Positions 8,694 through 17,958 of a stretch of 49,980 bases of DNA are shown here, piece after piece; the stretch's first letter is position 1; every line of letters starts with the position of its first letter. The DNA comes from Dactylosporangium sucinum. GTDB taxonomy: Bacteria > Actinomycetota > Actinomycetes > Mycobacteriales > Micromonosporaceae. The stretch spans positions 1 to 49,980 of the forward strand of contig NZ_BMPI01000076.1 in the NCBI RefSeq assembly GCF_014647515.1, read 5' to 3'. The position numbers and the translations under genes were made by a program. The notes beneath the pieces were generated by a model that was not told the origin of the DNA, did no database searches, and was given only the letters and a program-made list of their open reading frames with translations.

Positions 8694-8748
8694 GCCGGCC
8701 AGCGTACTGGCCGGAATCCGTCACAGCTCGGCAATCCTGCCACGAGCG

Positions 8749-9165
8749 CTACCCGCCGTGCTGCTCCAGGGCGGCGCCGATCTCGACGATCGCGCGCTCG
8801 ACCCGGGCCCGGACCTGGCCGGCCATCGCGTGCGGCAGGACGTCGGTCAGCCACACCAGGCGGCTGCCCGCCGGGTGGTCGAAGACCTGGAAGGACGCGT
8901 GATGGTACGTGAGCGGGAGGCGCTGGCCCTCCACCACCGCGTAGGCGAGGCGGCGCAGGTCGTGGTCGGTGGCCAGGATCAGCTCGCGGATCCGGGAGCC
9001 GTCCGGCATGGTCAGGATGCGGGTGTCGCCCTCGATCCGGGCGTCCGCGACCCGCCCGGGCAGCAGGCGGCGATGCACGGCGCCGACGTCGGCGACCGCC
9101 TCCCACACCACCTGCGCCGGCAGCCCGACGACGACCTCGACGCACACCGTTGCCACGCCGCCCAT
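8749..9165 (-). CDS. SRPBCC family protein
   Basis: 138 residues starting MGGVATVCVEVVVGLPAQ. An internal GTG three codons in could be the true start. The sequence follows the START-like polyketide-cyclase/Bet v1 pattern: a first strand, then QVVWEAVADVGAVHRRLLP, a hydrophobic ligand-cavity core and a long C-terminal helix (VRARVERAIVEIGAALEQ). It probably binds or modifies a small hydrophobic molecule; the ligand is unknown. It stands alone between divergent or unrelated genes. Confidence 0.8.
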   Translation of the reverse strand: MGGVATVCVEVVVGLPAQVVWEAVADVGAVHRRLLPGRVADARIEGDTRILTMPDGSRIRELILATDHDLRRLAYAVVEGQRLPLTYHHASFQVFDHPAGSRLVWLTDVLPHAMAGQVRARVERAIVEIGAALEQHGG

Positions 9166-9268
9166 CCTCGCAGACGCACCACGGCAGGCCGAGGCGACGG
9201 CCGATCAGCACGCTCCAGGCGGGGCCGACGGTCCGGCGGGCGACCGGGCCGCGTCGCGGTGGCCGTGT

Positions 9269-10111
9269 TCAGCGGTACAGCGTAGCGACCGCCGCGATGT
9301 CCGCGTCCTGCAGGCCCGACGCGGCCGCCTGCTCGTAGCGGTGGTGGATCGCGTCGGCGGCCGGGAGGTCGACGTGGGCGCGGCGGGCGATGTCGACGGC
9401 CAGGCCGGCGTCCTTGGCGCCCAGGGCCGTGCTCCACCAGCCGTCCTGCTTGCCGGTCAGCACGTCCTCGAACCGGTTGCGCACGCCGGCCGGCAGCATC
9501 GGGCTGGCCCCGAGGAGCTCCCGCAGCTGCTCGTCGCGCAGGCCCCCGGCCCGGCCGACCGCGAACGACTCGGCCAGGACGACCACCTCCGACAGCAGCA
9601 TCAGGTTGGTCGCCAGCTTCGCGGTCAGCGCGAGATGCGGGGAGTCGTACCGCCGGACCGAGCCGGACAGCGCCGTCATCACCGGCCCCAGGTGAGCCAC
9701 GATCCCGGGCTCACCCCCGGCGAGCAGCATGGCGTGCCCGCCGGTCACGGCCACCGGGCTCCCGACCACCGGCATCGCCACGAACCGGCCGGAAAACGCC
9801 TCGGCCAGGGCCGCGCTGCACTCCGGCGACACGGTCGACGAGTCGACGTACACGGCCCCGGCGCCGATGGCCGCGCGCAGCTCACCCAGCGCCACCGCCC
9901 GCACGGCCGCGTCGTCGGCGAGCATGGTGATGACCACCTCGGCCCCGGCGACGGCGTCGGCGACCCCGGACGCCTCGCGGCCACCCGCGGCGAGCACCTC
10001 CCCCGCCCGGCCCGGCGTGCGGTTCCACACCGTCACCCGGTGGCCGCCGCCGAGCAGCCGCCCGGCGATCGCCCGACCCATCCGCCCCATCCCGAGCACC
10101 GCGACGTCCAT
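9269..10111 (-). CDS. NAD(P)-dependent beta-hydroxyacid dehydrogenase (3-hydroxyisobutyrate dehydrogenase family)
   Basis: 280 residues, the normal size for the family. The N-terminus has the Rossmann fingerprint VLGMGRMGRAIAGRLL followed by VTVWNRT, where Asn-Arg-Thr is typical of NADPH-preferring members. The C-terminal helical domain carries LTAKLATNLMLL with the conserved catalytic lysine. The substrate is not predictable: glyoxylate, succinic semialdehyde or a hydroxyisobutyrate-like acid are all known in the family, and imine reductases look alike. Directly upstream is a decayed aldolase gene on the same strand, perhaps the remains of an older pathway cluster. Confidence 0.85.
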   Translation of the reverse strand: MDVAVLGMGRMGRAIAGRLLGGGHRVTVWNRTPGRAGEVLAAGGREASGVADAVAGAEVVITMLADDAAVRAVALGELRAAIGAGAVYVDSSTVSPECSAALAEAFSGRFVAMPVVGSPVAVTGGHAMLLAGGEPGIVAHLGPVMTALSGSVRRYDSPHLALTAKLATNLMLLSEVVVLAESFAVGRAGGLRDEQLRELLGASPMLPAGVRNRFEDVLTGKQDGWWSTALGAKDAGLAVDIARRAHVDLPAADAIHHRYEQAAASGLQDADIAAVATLYR

Positions 10112-10171
10112 GCGCCCTGGCTGCCCGCCCTCGCCGCCGCCAAACCCGTCGTCCGCCCGGCGGCCCGGAAC

Positions 10172-10380
10172 CTACCGCGACGTCAGCTCCAGCGCGATGT
10201 CGACGAGCATGTTTTCCTGACCGCCGACCAGCTTGCGCCGGCCGGCCTCGGTGCGGCCAGCTGGGCGGGCGGCAGCATGTGGCTCATCATGAGGAAGCCG
10301 GACACGTCCATGCCGAGGCCGCGGGCGGCCGCGATGTGCTGCGCGGAGACGTCCGCCTCGGTGCAGTGCGTGGCACTGTC
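10172..10380 (-). pseudogene. Decayed 4-hydroxy-2-oxovalerate aldolase (MhpE/DmpG family)
   Basis: Two pieces of one protein lie in different frames. From about 10377 downwards the minus strand reads ATHCTEADVSAQHIAAARGL and then GMDVSGFLMMSHMLPPAQLA, the middle of 4-hydroxy-2-oxovalerate aldolase including the HCTEADV signature. Then, in another frame and ending at a stop at 10172, it reads EAGRRKLVGGQENMLVDIAL, the usual C-terminus of the same enzyme. About 170 residues between the two pieces and all of the first third are missing. The enzyme belongs to meta-cleavage catabolism of aromatics; no partner genes remain here. Confidence 0.8.
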
Positions 10381-10472
10381 GGCACGCCGGCCCGGCCGGA
10401 TCACCACGACCCACGAGACCGCGCGCCTCACACGCCTGACCGGGCCGTCGCGCCGGATCGGTCGGCCGGGAC

Positions 10473-11441
10473 TCAGTGCTGCACGAGACGGTTGCGCAGC
10501 ACGATGGTGCGGGCCGGCTGGTCGTCGCCGTTGATCCGCTCCAGCAGCAGGCCGGCGGCGGTGGTGCCGATCAGGCGGGCCGGCAGCTGCACGACGGTGA
10601 TCGGCAGCGGGGCGAGCGGCATGAAGGGCAGGTCGCCGAACATGGCCACGCCGACGGCCGGGGGCAGCAGTCCCCGCTGCGACAGCACCCGCAGCGCGCC
10701 GACGCTCATCAGGTTGTTCGCCACGAAGACCGCGTCGGGCGGCTCGGGCAGGTCCAGCAGCTCGGTCATCGCCTGCTCGCCGCCGTCGATGCGGAAGTTG
10801 GCGTGGCGCAGCAGCGCGTGGTCGGCGCCGCCGTGGGCCGCGAGGGCGTCGGCCCAGCCGTCGGCCCGCTGGGTCGCGGTCTCCACGTCGCGCGGGCCGG
10901 TGACGCAGGCGATGCGGCGGAAGCCCTGGTCGAACAGCGACGTGGTGGCGGCCCGGCCACCCGCGCGGTTGTCGACCGTGACGGCGTCGATGTCGAAGCC
11001 GTGCGGGCCGCGGTCGACCGCGACCACCGGGCGGCCCCGGTCGATGAGAACCTTGACGTCGCTGCGGTCGCCGGCGGCGGCGATCACGACGCCGGCGATG
11101 TTGGCGCCGACCGCGATGTCGAGATACCGCGCCTCCTTGTCGTGGTCGTCGTCGGTGTTGCACAGCAGGACCGAGTAGCCGGCGGCCTGGGCGACGTCCT
11201 CGACGCCGCGCGCCATCGAGGTGAAGAACGGGTTCTCGATGTCGGGGATGACCAGCGCGATGACCTCGGAGTGCTGCCGGCGCAGGGTCCGCGCGACGCG
11301 GTTGGGACGAAACGACAGCGCCTCGGCCGCCTCGCGCACCCGCTTGGAGCGCTCGGGCGAGACGCTCACGCCGTTCATGACCCGGGAGACGGTGGCCGGG
11401 GACACGCCGGCGAGCGCGGCGACCTCATAGATCGTTGCCAT
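10473..11441 (-). CDS. LacI family transcriptional regulator
   Basis: 322 residues from ATG 11441, chosen because GGGGGAG sits six bases upstream and the family motif begins at once (ATIYEVAALAGVSPATVSRV). The rest is a periplasmic-binding-protein-like effector domain (ALVIPDIENPFFTSMARGVE; VVAVDRGPHGFDIDAVTVDN). Effectors are usually sugars or their phosphates. No transporter or glycosidase lies next to it on the same strand, although the GH38 mannosidase is 8 kb away. The downstream 90 bases to the aldolase remnant hold nothing recognisable. Confidence 0.9.
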   Translation of the reverse strand: MATIYEVAALAGVSPATVSRVMNGVSVSPERSKRVREAAEALSFRPNRVARTLRRQHSEVIALVIPDIENPFFTSMARGVEDVAQAAGYSVLLCNTDDDHDKEARYLDIAVGANIAGVVIAAAGDRSDVKVLIDRGRPVVAVDRGPHGFDIDAVTVDNRAGGRAATTSLFDQGFRRIACVTGPRDVETATQRADGWADALAAHGGADHALLRHANFRIDGGEQAMTELLDLPEPPDAVFVANNLMSVGALRVLSQRGLLPPAVGVAMFGDLPFMPLAPLPITVVQLPARLIGTTAAGLLLERINGDDQPARTIVLRNRLVQH

Positions 11442-11609
11442 GACTCCCCCGTCCGCACCGGCTCGCAATGCCTGCGATCCTATGCCGGACGCCGGCCCGC
11501 TCGCATCGACATGCTTCCACGCCGCCCGTGCCCGTCCACCGGGGCTCGCCGTCCCAGGCGGCGCTGCACCGCCTGACGTCGTAGCCCAGCCGCGGCGGGC
11601 CGTGCCTGC

Positions 11610-12629
11610 CTACGCGATGGGCCACGCGTGCGGCATCGCCCACCGCGGCGTCCAGATACCGGTGTCCGGCAGCGGTCGGCGCAGCGTGCGGACGTGGGCG
11701 AGCAGCGCCGCGAGCCCCGGGTGCGGGTTCTCGCGGTGCCAGACCAGCGAGTGGGGGTACACCGGGATCGGGTCGCGCACCGGAATGCGGCGCAGGTCGT
11801 AGTGGGCCGGCCAGACCAGCCGGACGTGCCGGCCGGTCAGCGTGGCCAGGGTCGGCGAGTCCGCCAGCACCTCCAGCAGGTGGTCGGTGCCGAAGTTCGG
11901 GCCGATCCCCTCGATGCCGAGCCCGAACTCGGCGGCGAGGTCGGCGTAGAAGGTTGCCCACTCGGTGCCGGGGACGATGCCCGGGATCCAGATCGGGTGC
12001 CCGGCGAGCTCGGCCGGCGTCACCGCCCGGGCGGCGGCGAGGCGGTGGGCCGGCCCGGTCAGCAGCTCGTGCGGGTCGTCGAGGAAGCGGGCCGCGGCGA
12101 GGCCGTCCCGCAGCTGCCGCTCGGGCGCGGTGACCGCGCGGAACGTCGCGTCGATCGCACCGGATCGGACGGCGGCGACGGCCGTGTCGACGTCGGTGTC
12201 GACCAGGGTCACGACGTCGAGGTCAATGTCGGGGTGCGCCTGGTGGAAGGCGCGCATGAGCGCCGCCGGGCCGATGCTGTGGTTGAGCACGTCGACGCGC
12301 AGCGCCCGGCGCGCGGGGCGCACGGCGGCGACGGCCCGCGCCTCGGCGCTGAGCAGGGTCCGGGCGTGCGGCAGGAACGCCTGGCCGTCGATGGTGAGCC
12401 GGGCGCCGCGCGACGTGCGGGTGAACAGGGCGACGCCGAGGCTCCTCTCCAGCATGCCGATGCGCTTGGACACCGCCTGCTGGCTGATGCCGAGCCGGGC
12501 CGCGGCCTCGCCGAAGTAGCCGTCCTCGGTGACCGCGACGAACGCGCGCACCGCACCGACGTCGAGGTCCGCCGCGGAGTCGTCCACAACCGATGGTTGG
12601 GGGCGATCGGCGTGTCGGTTGTTGGACAT
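11610..12629 (-). CDS. LysR family transcriptional regulator
   Basis: 339 residues. The N-terminal winged helix (AFVAVTEDGYFGEAAARLGI, then SQQAVSKRIGMLERSLGVAL) starts only after a 25-residue charged leader, so a later start is possible. A LysR substrate-binding domain follows to about residue 310. It diverges from dnaE with 60 bases between the starts, but such placement is not strong evidence that it controls dnaE. Its inducer is unknown. Confidence 0.9.
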   Translation of the reverse strand: MSNNRHADRPQPSVVDDSAADLDVGAVRAFVAVTEDGYFGEAAARLGISQQAVSKRIGMLERSLGVALFTRTSRGARLTIDGQAFLPHARTLLSAEARAVAAVRPARRALRVDVLNHSIGPAALMRAFHQAHPDIDLDVVTLVDTDVDTAVAAVRSGAIDATFRAVTAPERQLRDGLAAARFLDDPHELLTGPAHRLAAARAVTPAELAGHPIWIPGIVPGTEWATFYADLAAEFGLGIEGIGPNFGTDHLLEVLADSPTLATLTGRHVRLVWPAHYDLRRIPVRDPIPVYPHSLVWHRENPHPGLAALLAHVRTLRRPLPDTGIWTPRWAMPHAWPIA

Positions 12630-12689
12630 CGCTGCCTGCTCTCGGATCGAATGCTTCCGACAACGACGAGGCTACAACCAGGAGGTGTC

Positions 12690-15600
12690 GTGTCGGCGGC
12701 GTCCTTCGTGCATCTCCATGTGCACACCGAGTACAGCCTGCTCGACGGGGCCGCCAAGATCGGCCGGCTCGTGGCGGAGGTCGCCCGGCAGGAGATGCCG
12801 GCCGTGGCCATGAGCGACCACGGCAACCTGCACGGGGCGTACGAGTTCCACCAGGCGGCCCGCAAGGCCGGGATCAAGCCGGTGATCGGGATCGAGGCGT
12901 ACCTCGCGCCGGCCGGCCGGCAGCACCGCAAGCCCGTCTACTACAGCGACGACCTCGCGCTGCGCCGGTCCGACGACGAGACCGGCGAAGGCGGCGACGT
13001 CTCCGGGCGGGGCCTGTACACGCACCTGACGATGTGGGCGGCCGACGCCCGCGGGCTGCGCAACCTGTTCCGGCTGCAGTCGCGGGCCTGGCTGGAGGGC
13101 CATGTCCAGAAGTACCCCCGGATGGACGACGAACTGCTCGCCGAGCACGCCGGCGGGATCGTCGCCACGACCGGGTGCCCGTCCGGGGAGGTGCAGACCC
13201 GGCTGCGGCTCGGCCAGTTCGACCGGGCGGTCGAGGCCGCCGCGCGGTACCGCGACCTGTTCGGCCGCGACAACTACTTCCTGGAGCTCATGGACCACGG
13301 CCTGCCGATCGAGCGCCGGGTCCGCCGCGAGCTGCTGGAGCTCGCCAAGCGGCTGGGCCTGCCGCCGCTGGCCACCAACGACTCGCACTACGTCACCGCC
13401 GAGCAGGCACCGGCGCACGACGCGCTGCTGTGCGTCGGCACCGGCCGGCAGCTGGCCGACACCGACCGGTTCCGGTTCGCGGGCAGCGGCTACCACATCC
13501 GCTCCGCCGCCGAGATGCGCGCGCTGTGGGACGACGCGGTGCCGGGCGCCTGCGACAACACGCTGCTGGTCGCCGAGCGCGTCGGCGACTACGGCGACGT
13601 CTTCGCGCACCGCGACCTGACCCCGCGCTTCCCGGTGCCCGGCGGCGAGAGCGAGTCGAGCTGGCTGCGCCGGGAGACGCTGCGCGGTGCCCGCCGCCGC
13701 TACGGCGACGACCTGCCGCCCGCGATCCTGGACCGCATCGACTACGAGCTGTCGGTCATCGACGTCATGGGGTTTCCGGGGTACTTCCTCGTCGTCGCCG
13801 ACATCTGCCGGTACGCCCGCGAACACGGCATCGGCCTGGGCCCCGGGCGGGGATCCGCCACCGGCTCGATCGTCGCCTACTGCACCGGCATCACGCAGCT
13901 CGACCCGATCGAGCACAAGCTGATCTTCGAGCGCTTCCTCAACCCGGAGCGCATCACGATGCCGGACGTCGACCTCGACTTCGACGACCGGCGGCGCGAC
14001 GAGATGATCGCCTACGTCACCCGGAAGTACGGCGCCGACCGGGTCTGCCAGATCGTCACCTTCACCACCATCAAGGCGAAGGCCGCGGTCAAGGACGCCT
14101 GCCGCGTGCTCGGCCTCCCGTACGCGCTCGGCGACCGGATCACCAAGGCGTTCCCGGCGGCGGACGGCGGGCAGGAGATCCCGCTCGCCGCCGTCCACGA
14201 CGAGCACCACCCGCGCCACGGCGAGGCGGCCGCGCTGCGCGAGATGTACGCGCAGGATCCCGACGTCCGGCAGGTCCTCGACACCGCGGCCGGGCTGGAG
14301 GGCCTGACCCGGGGCACCGGCGTGCACGCCGCCGGCGTCATCCTCTCCAGCGAGCCGCTCGTCGACGTCGTCCCGCTGGTCCGGCCGAAGGCCGACGGCC
14401 CGGTTGTCACCGGGTTCCCGTTCACCCAGGCCGAGGACATGGGCCTGCTGAAGATGGACTTCCTCGGGCTGCGCAACCTCACCGTCATCGGCGACGCGAT
14501 CGCGAACGTCCGCGCCAACAAGGGCGTCGACATCGACATCCTCGACGTGCCGCTCGACGACGCCCGCACCTACGAGCTGCTGGCGCGCGGCGACACGCTC
14601 GGCGTCTTCCAGCTCGACAGCGCCGGCATGCGAGTGCTGCTGCGGCTCATGCAGCCCACCACGTTCACGGACATCGCCGCGGTGAACGCGCTGTACCGGC
14701 CGGGACCGATGGAGATGAACGCCCACACCAACTACGCGCTGCGCAAGACGGGCCGGCAGCCGGTCACGCCGATCCACCCGGAGCTCGCGGAGGCGCTGGA
14801 GCCGATCCTGGGCGACACCTACCACCTGGTCGTCTTCCAGGAGCAGGTGATGGCCATCGCGCAGCAGCTCGCCGGCTACTCCCTCGGCGCCGCGGACCTG
14901 CTGCGCCGCGCGATGGGCAAGAAGAAGAAGGAGGTCCTGGACGCCGAGTGGGACCGCTTCTCCGCCGGGATGCGCTCGCGCGGGTACTCCCCCGAGGCGA
15001 TCGGCGCGGTCTGGGACGTGCTCGTGCCGTTCAGCGGCTACGGGTTCAACAAGTCGCACACCGCCGGCTACGGCCTCGTCTCCTACTGGACCGCGTACCT
15101 CAAGGCGAACCATCCCCAGGAGTACCTGGCCGCGCTGCTCACGTCGGTCGGCGACGACAAGGACCGGATGGCGGTCTACCTGTCCGACTGCCGGCGCCTG
15201 CGCATCCGGGTGCTGCCCCCGGACGTCAACGCCAGCCGGCTCGACTTCACCGCCGTGGGCGCCGACGTCCGCTTCGGCCTGGGTGCCGTGCGCAACGTCG
15301 GCGCCGGCGTGGTGGACGCCGTCGTCGCCGCCCGGCAGGCCCACGGCCCGTACACCGACCTCACCGACTTCCTCGCCAAAGTGCCGGCCGTCGTGTGCAA
15401 CAAGCGCGTCATCGAGTCGCTCGCCAAGGCCGGCGCCTTCGACAGCCTCGGGCACCCGCGCAAGGCCGTGGTCGCCGTGCACGAGCCCGCCGTCGACGCG
15501 GTGCTCGACGTGAAGCGGCACGCGGCCTACGGGCAGGACTCGCTGTTCGGCGAGGCCGACCTGCAGGCCACCTTCTCGGTCGCTCTGCCGGACGGCGAGT

Positions 15601-16238
15601 GGGACCGGGCCACGCTGCTCGCCTTCGAGCGGGAGATGCTCGGCCTGTACGTCTCCAGCCACCCGCTCGACGGCGCCGAACACGTGCTCGACGCCAACCG
15701 CGACACCACGATCGCCGACCTGCTGGCCTCGGGCCGGCCGGACGGCGCGGCCCGGATCAGCGGCATCGTGGCCGGCCTGCAGCGCAGGGTCACCAAGCAG
15801 GGCGCCCAGTGGGCGGTGCTGACGGTCGAGGACCACGACGCGGCCGTGGAGTGCCTGATCTTTCCCAAGACCTATGCGGTGTACCGCGACGTGCTCGCCG
15901 AGGACCGCGTCGTCTCCGTCCGCGGCCGGATCAACGTCCGCGACGAGACGACGAGCGTCTACGGCGAGGAGGTCACCCTGCTCGACGTCACCCGGGCGCC
16001 GACCGAGCCGCCGGTCGTCATCTCGATCCAGCCGGCCCAGGTGAGCCCGCGCCTCGTCCGGGAGCTCGGGCACATCCTGGCCGCCCATCCGGGCCAGGCC
16101 CCCGTCCACGTGCGCCTGCACCACCGCCGGGCGGCGAGCGTCCTGCTGAACCTGCGGCCGTTCCGGGTCACCCCGCGACCGGCGCTCTACGGCGACCTCA
16201 AGGCGCTGCTCGGCGCCGACGCGATCGGCCGCGGATGA
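12690..16238 (+). CDS. dnaE: DNA polymerase III alpha subunit, DnaE1 type
   Basis: 1182 residues from GTG 12690 behind a strong GGAGG (12681-12685). Order: PHP domain opening HLHVHTEYSLLDG (metal-ligand type HxH at 10 and 12), palm with catalytic acids Asp426 and Asp428 in PDVDLDFDDRRR and Asp590 in MDFLGLRNLTVI, the fingers with AMGKKKKEVLDAEW and FNKSHTAGYGLVSYW, a helix-hairpin-helix region, an internal clamp-binding candidate QDSLF (949-953), and a C-terminal OB fold (ARISGIVAGLQRRVTKQG). Length and the C-terminal parts fit replicative DnaE1 rather than the shorter mutagenic ImuC/DnaE2. The gene neighbourhood (LysR, LacI) is not the usual dnaE1 setting, so this may be a second DnaE1-like copy. 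Confidence 0.93.
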   Translation: MSAASFVHLHVHTEYSLLDGAAKIGRLVAEVARQEMPAVAMSDHGNLHGAYEFHQAARKAGIKPVIGIEAYLAPAGRQHRKPVYYSDDLALRRSDDETGEGGDVSGRGLYTHLTMWAADARGLRNLFRLQSRAWLEGHVQKYPRMDDELLAEHAGGIVATTGCPSGEVQTRLRLGQFDRAVEAAARYRDLFGRDNYFLELMDHGLPIERRVRRELLELAKRLGLPPLATNDSHYVTAEQAPAHDALLCVGTGRQLADTDRFRFAGSGYHIRSAAEMRALWDDAVPGACDNTLLVAERVGDYGDVFAHRDLTPRFPVPGGESESSWLRRETLRGARRRYGDDLPPAILDRIDYELSVIDVMGFPGYFLVVADICRYAREHGIGLGPGRGSATGSIVAYCTGITQLDPIEHKLIFERFLNPERITMPDVDLDFDDRRRDEMIAYVTRKYGADRVCQIVTFTTIKAKAAVKDACRVLGLPYALGDRITKAFPAADGGQEIPLAAVHDEHHPRHGEAAALREMYAQDPDVRQVLDTAAGLEGLTRGTGVHAAGVILSSEPLVDVVPLVRPKADGPVVTGFPFTQAEDMGLLKMDFLGLRNLTVIGDAIANVRANKGVDIDILDVPLDDARTYELLARGDTLGVFQLDSAGMRVLLRLMQPTTFTDIAAVNALYRPGPMEMNAHTNYALRKTGRQPVTPIHPELAEALEPILGDTYHLVVFQEQVMAIAQQLAGYSLGAADLLRRAMGKKKKEVLDAEWDRFSAGMRSRGYSPEAIGAVWDVLVPFSGYGFNKSHTAGYGLVSYWTAYLKANHPQEYLAALLTSVGDDKDRMAVYLSDCRRLRIRVLPPDVNASRLDFTAVGADVRFGLGAVRNVGAGVVDAVVAARQAHGPYTDLTDFLAKVPAVVCNKRVIESLAKAGAFDSLGHPRKAVVAVHEPAVDAVLDVKRHAAYGQDSLFGEADLQATFSVALPDGEWDRATLLAFEREMLGLYVSSHPLDGAEHVLDANRDTTIADLLASGRPDGAARISGIVAGLQRRVTKQGAQWAVLTVEDHDAAVECLIFPKTYAVYRDVLAEDRVVSVRGRINVRDETTSVYGEEVTLLDVTRAPTEPPVVISIQPAQVSPRLVRELGHILAAHPGQAPVHVRLHHRRAASVLLNLRPFRVTPRPALYGDLKALLGADAIGRG

Positions 16239-16456
16239 CCGGCGAGTGGACCTGCCACCGGTGCGGCGCCGACACCCTGCTCGCCGTCCTGCACGTGCCC
16301 GGCACCTGGACGAACGCGACGGGCACCCGCTTCCCGGTCGTGCACAAGCTCGTGGTGTGCGCGGCCTGCGACCCCGCCGGCCCGCGCACGCCGGCGGCCG
16401 TGGACGAGGACGTCCTCGCCGCGGAGGCCGACGCCTGGCACCGCGGGACGCTGTGA
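16235..16456 (+). CDS. Small zinc-ribbon protein coupled to dnaE (DUF6300-like)
   Basis: 73 residues, ATG overlapping the dnaE stop (ATGA), so it is very probably co-translated. It has two CxxC knuckles, CHRCG at 7-11 and CAAC in the VVCAACDP segment, separated by about 30 residues with a VPGTWTNATG loop. That is a complete zinc-ribbon layout. It resembles DUF6300 proteins of streptomycetes as I remember them. A role with the polymerase is suggested only by position. Confidence 0.7.
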   Translation: MTGEWTCHRCGADTLLAVLHVPGTWTNATGTRFPVVHKLVVCAACDPAGPRTPAAVDEDVLAAEADAWHRGTL

Positions 16457-16480
16457 CCGCCCGCCGCTGGGGCGCCGGCG

Positions 16481-17299
16481 TCACCAGCCGCCTTCGAAGA
16501 AGGCGAGCAGGGCCGGGGCCGGGTCGGCGGCCACCGTCGTGTTGGCCACGGCGACCGTGAGCATGGCCAGCGACAGCAGGACCGACAGCCCGCCCAGCGC
16601 GCCCCACACGGCCCTCGCGCGGCGGGAGTCGCGGGGCGTGCGGGCGAACCGCCGCCACAGCGCCACGGCCACGGCGACGAACGCGACCGTCACGAGACCG
16701 GCGACGACGGCCATCGCCGCGTGGTAGCGCCCGAAGTCGTCGACCATCGCCTGCAGCGCCGGCGACACGGCGGCGCCCGTGGTGAGCGAGCCGGCAAGCT
16801 GCTCGCGGGCCTGGGCCAGGTCGCCGCCGCTCAGCATCGGCAGCAGCGAGGCGAACGGTGCCACGGCGCCCTGGACGTTGGCCATCACCACGACGAGCGC
16901 GAACAGCCCGAGCAGCGTGACCAGCGCGCCCGACCCGCCGAGCGCCAGCCGCCGGCCGGTGCCGGGGCCGCCGGTCCGCAGGAACGACCGGCCGAGCCGC
17001 ACGGCGAGCGCGGCGAGCACGACCAGCAGCAGGGCGGCGATCGCGCCCTTCACCAGGTGGTAGCCGAACCAGTAGTCGACGGCCCGCTGCAGGGCCGGGG
17101 AGAGCGGCCGGTCGCCGGCGCTCCAGTACTCGGCGAACGCCCCGCGGAGGCCGTCGAGGTCACCGCCCGAGCCGGCCGCGGCGAGCGGGCCGGGAGCGAC
17201 GACGAACGCCGCGACGAGGGCCGCGGCGACGGCGGCGAGGACGGCGACGGTGCGGCCGGACACGCCGGACGGCCGCCACGGGAGGACGGGGCTGCTCAC
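16481..17299 (-). CDS. Integral membrane protein of unknown function
   Basis: 272 residues with an N-terminal helix, then three further membrane helices and a last one near the end. Between helices it repeats a pattern: LSPALQRAVDYWFGYHLVKG (about 67-86) and VSPALQAMVDDFGRYHAAM (about 177-195), showing an internal duplication of an outside loop followed by a membrane helix. Similar proteins are known in streptomycetes without a function. It lies 12 bases downstream of the response regulator gene on the same strand and may be its target or third component. Confidence 0.7.
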   Translation of the reverse strand: MSSPVLPWRPSGVSGRTVAVLAAVAAALVAAFVVAPGPLAAAGSGGDLDGLRGAFAEYWSAGDRPLSPALQRAVDYWFGYHLVKGAIAALLLVVLAALAVRLGRSFLRTGGPGTGRRLALGGSGALVTLLGLFALVVVMANVQGAVAPFASLLPMLSGGDLAQAREQLAGSLTTGAAVSPALQAMVDDFGRYHAAMAVVAGLVTVAFVAVAVALWRRFARTPRDSRRARAVWGALGGLSVLLSLAMLTVAVANTTVAADPAPALLAFFEGGW

Positions 17300-17310
17300 G
17301 GAGAGGCTCC

Positions 17311-17958
17311 TTACTGTTGACTGCGCAGGTAGGTCAGCACGGCGAGGACCCGCCGGTTGGTGTCGTCGTTGACGGGCAGGCCGAGCTTGGCGAGCAGGCT
17401 GCCGATGTGCTTGCCGATGCCGGCCTCGGTCAGCGCGAGCGTGCGGGCGATCGCCGCGTTGGAGTGGCCCTCGGCGAGCAGCGCGAGCACCTCGCGCTCG
17501 CGGGCCGACAGGTGGCCGAGCGGGTCACGGCCGCGCAGCATGAGCTGGCGCACGACCTCCGGGTCGACGACCGTGCCGCCGTCGGCCACCCGCCGCAGCA
17601 TGCCGGCGAACTCGGCGACGTCGGCCACCCGGTCCTTGAGCAGGTAGCCGATGGCGCGGCCCTGGCCGGAGGCGAGCAGCTCGCCGGCGTAGCTGTGCTG
17701 CACATACTGGCTCAGCGCCACCACGGCGAGCCCGGGATGCGCCGCCCGCAGCGCCACGGCGGCCCGCAGCCCCTCGTCGGTGAACCCCGGCGGCATGCGC
17801 ACGTCGGTGACGACGAGGTCGGGCGCGGTCTCCGCCACCGCCGTCACCAGCTCGGCGGCGTCACCGACCGCGGCGACGACCTCGAACCCGAACCGGCCGA
17901 GCAGCCCGGCGAGCCCTTCCCGGAAGAGAACGGAGTCCTCGGCGATCACGACGCGCAC
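17311..17958 (-). CDS. NarL/LuxR-type response regulator
   Basis: 215 residues from GTG 17958, starting VRVVIAEDSVLFREGLAGLL. The receiver has the acidic pair EDS, phospho-acceptor Asp52 in LVVTDVRMPP and Lys in YLLKDRV. The C-terminal LuxR helix-turn-helix is HLSAREREVLALLAEGHSNA followed by IARTLALTEAGIGKHI. It overlaps the end of the upstream kinase gene by 13 bases, so the two are a cognate pair. Likely targets include its own operon with the membrane protein downstream. Confidence 0.93.
   Translation of the reverse strand: MRVVIAEDSVLFREGLAGLLGRFGFEVVAAVGDAAELVTAVAETAPDLVVTDVRMPPGFTDEGLRAAVALRAAHPGLAVVALSQYVQHSYAGELLASGQGRAIGYLLKDRVADVAEFAGMLRRVADGGTVVDPEVVRQLMLRGRDPLGHLSAREREVLALLAEGHSNAAIARTLALTEAGIGKHIGSLLAKLGLPVNDDTNRRVLAVLTYLRSQQ

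Noticed and set aside
12672..16658. Open frame of over 1300 codons antisense to dnaE
   Set aside because: It mirrors dnaE codon positions and has no family motif; the forward strand encodes an undoubted polymerase.
17311..17958. The NarL-type regulator here as the controller of the palindromic boxes
   Set aside because: It has its own overlapping kinase, no box lies near its operon, and the boxes begin 7 kb away. It is more likely devoted to its own target.
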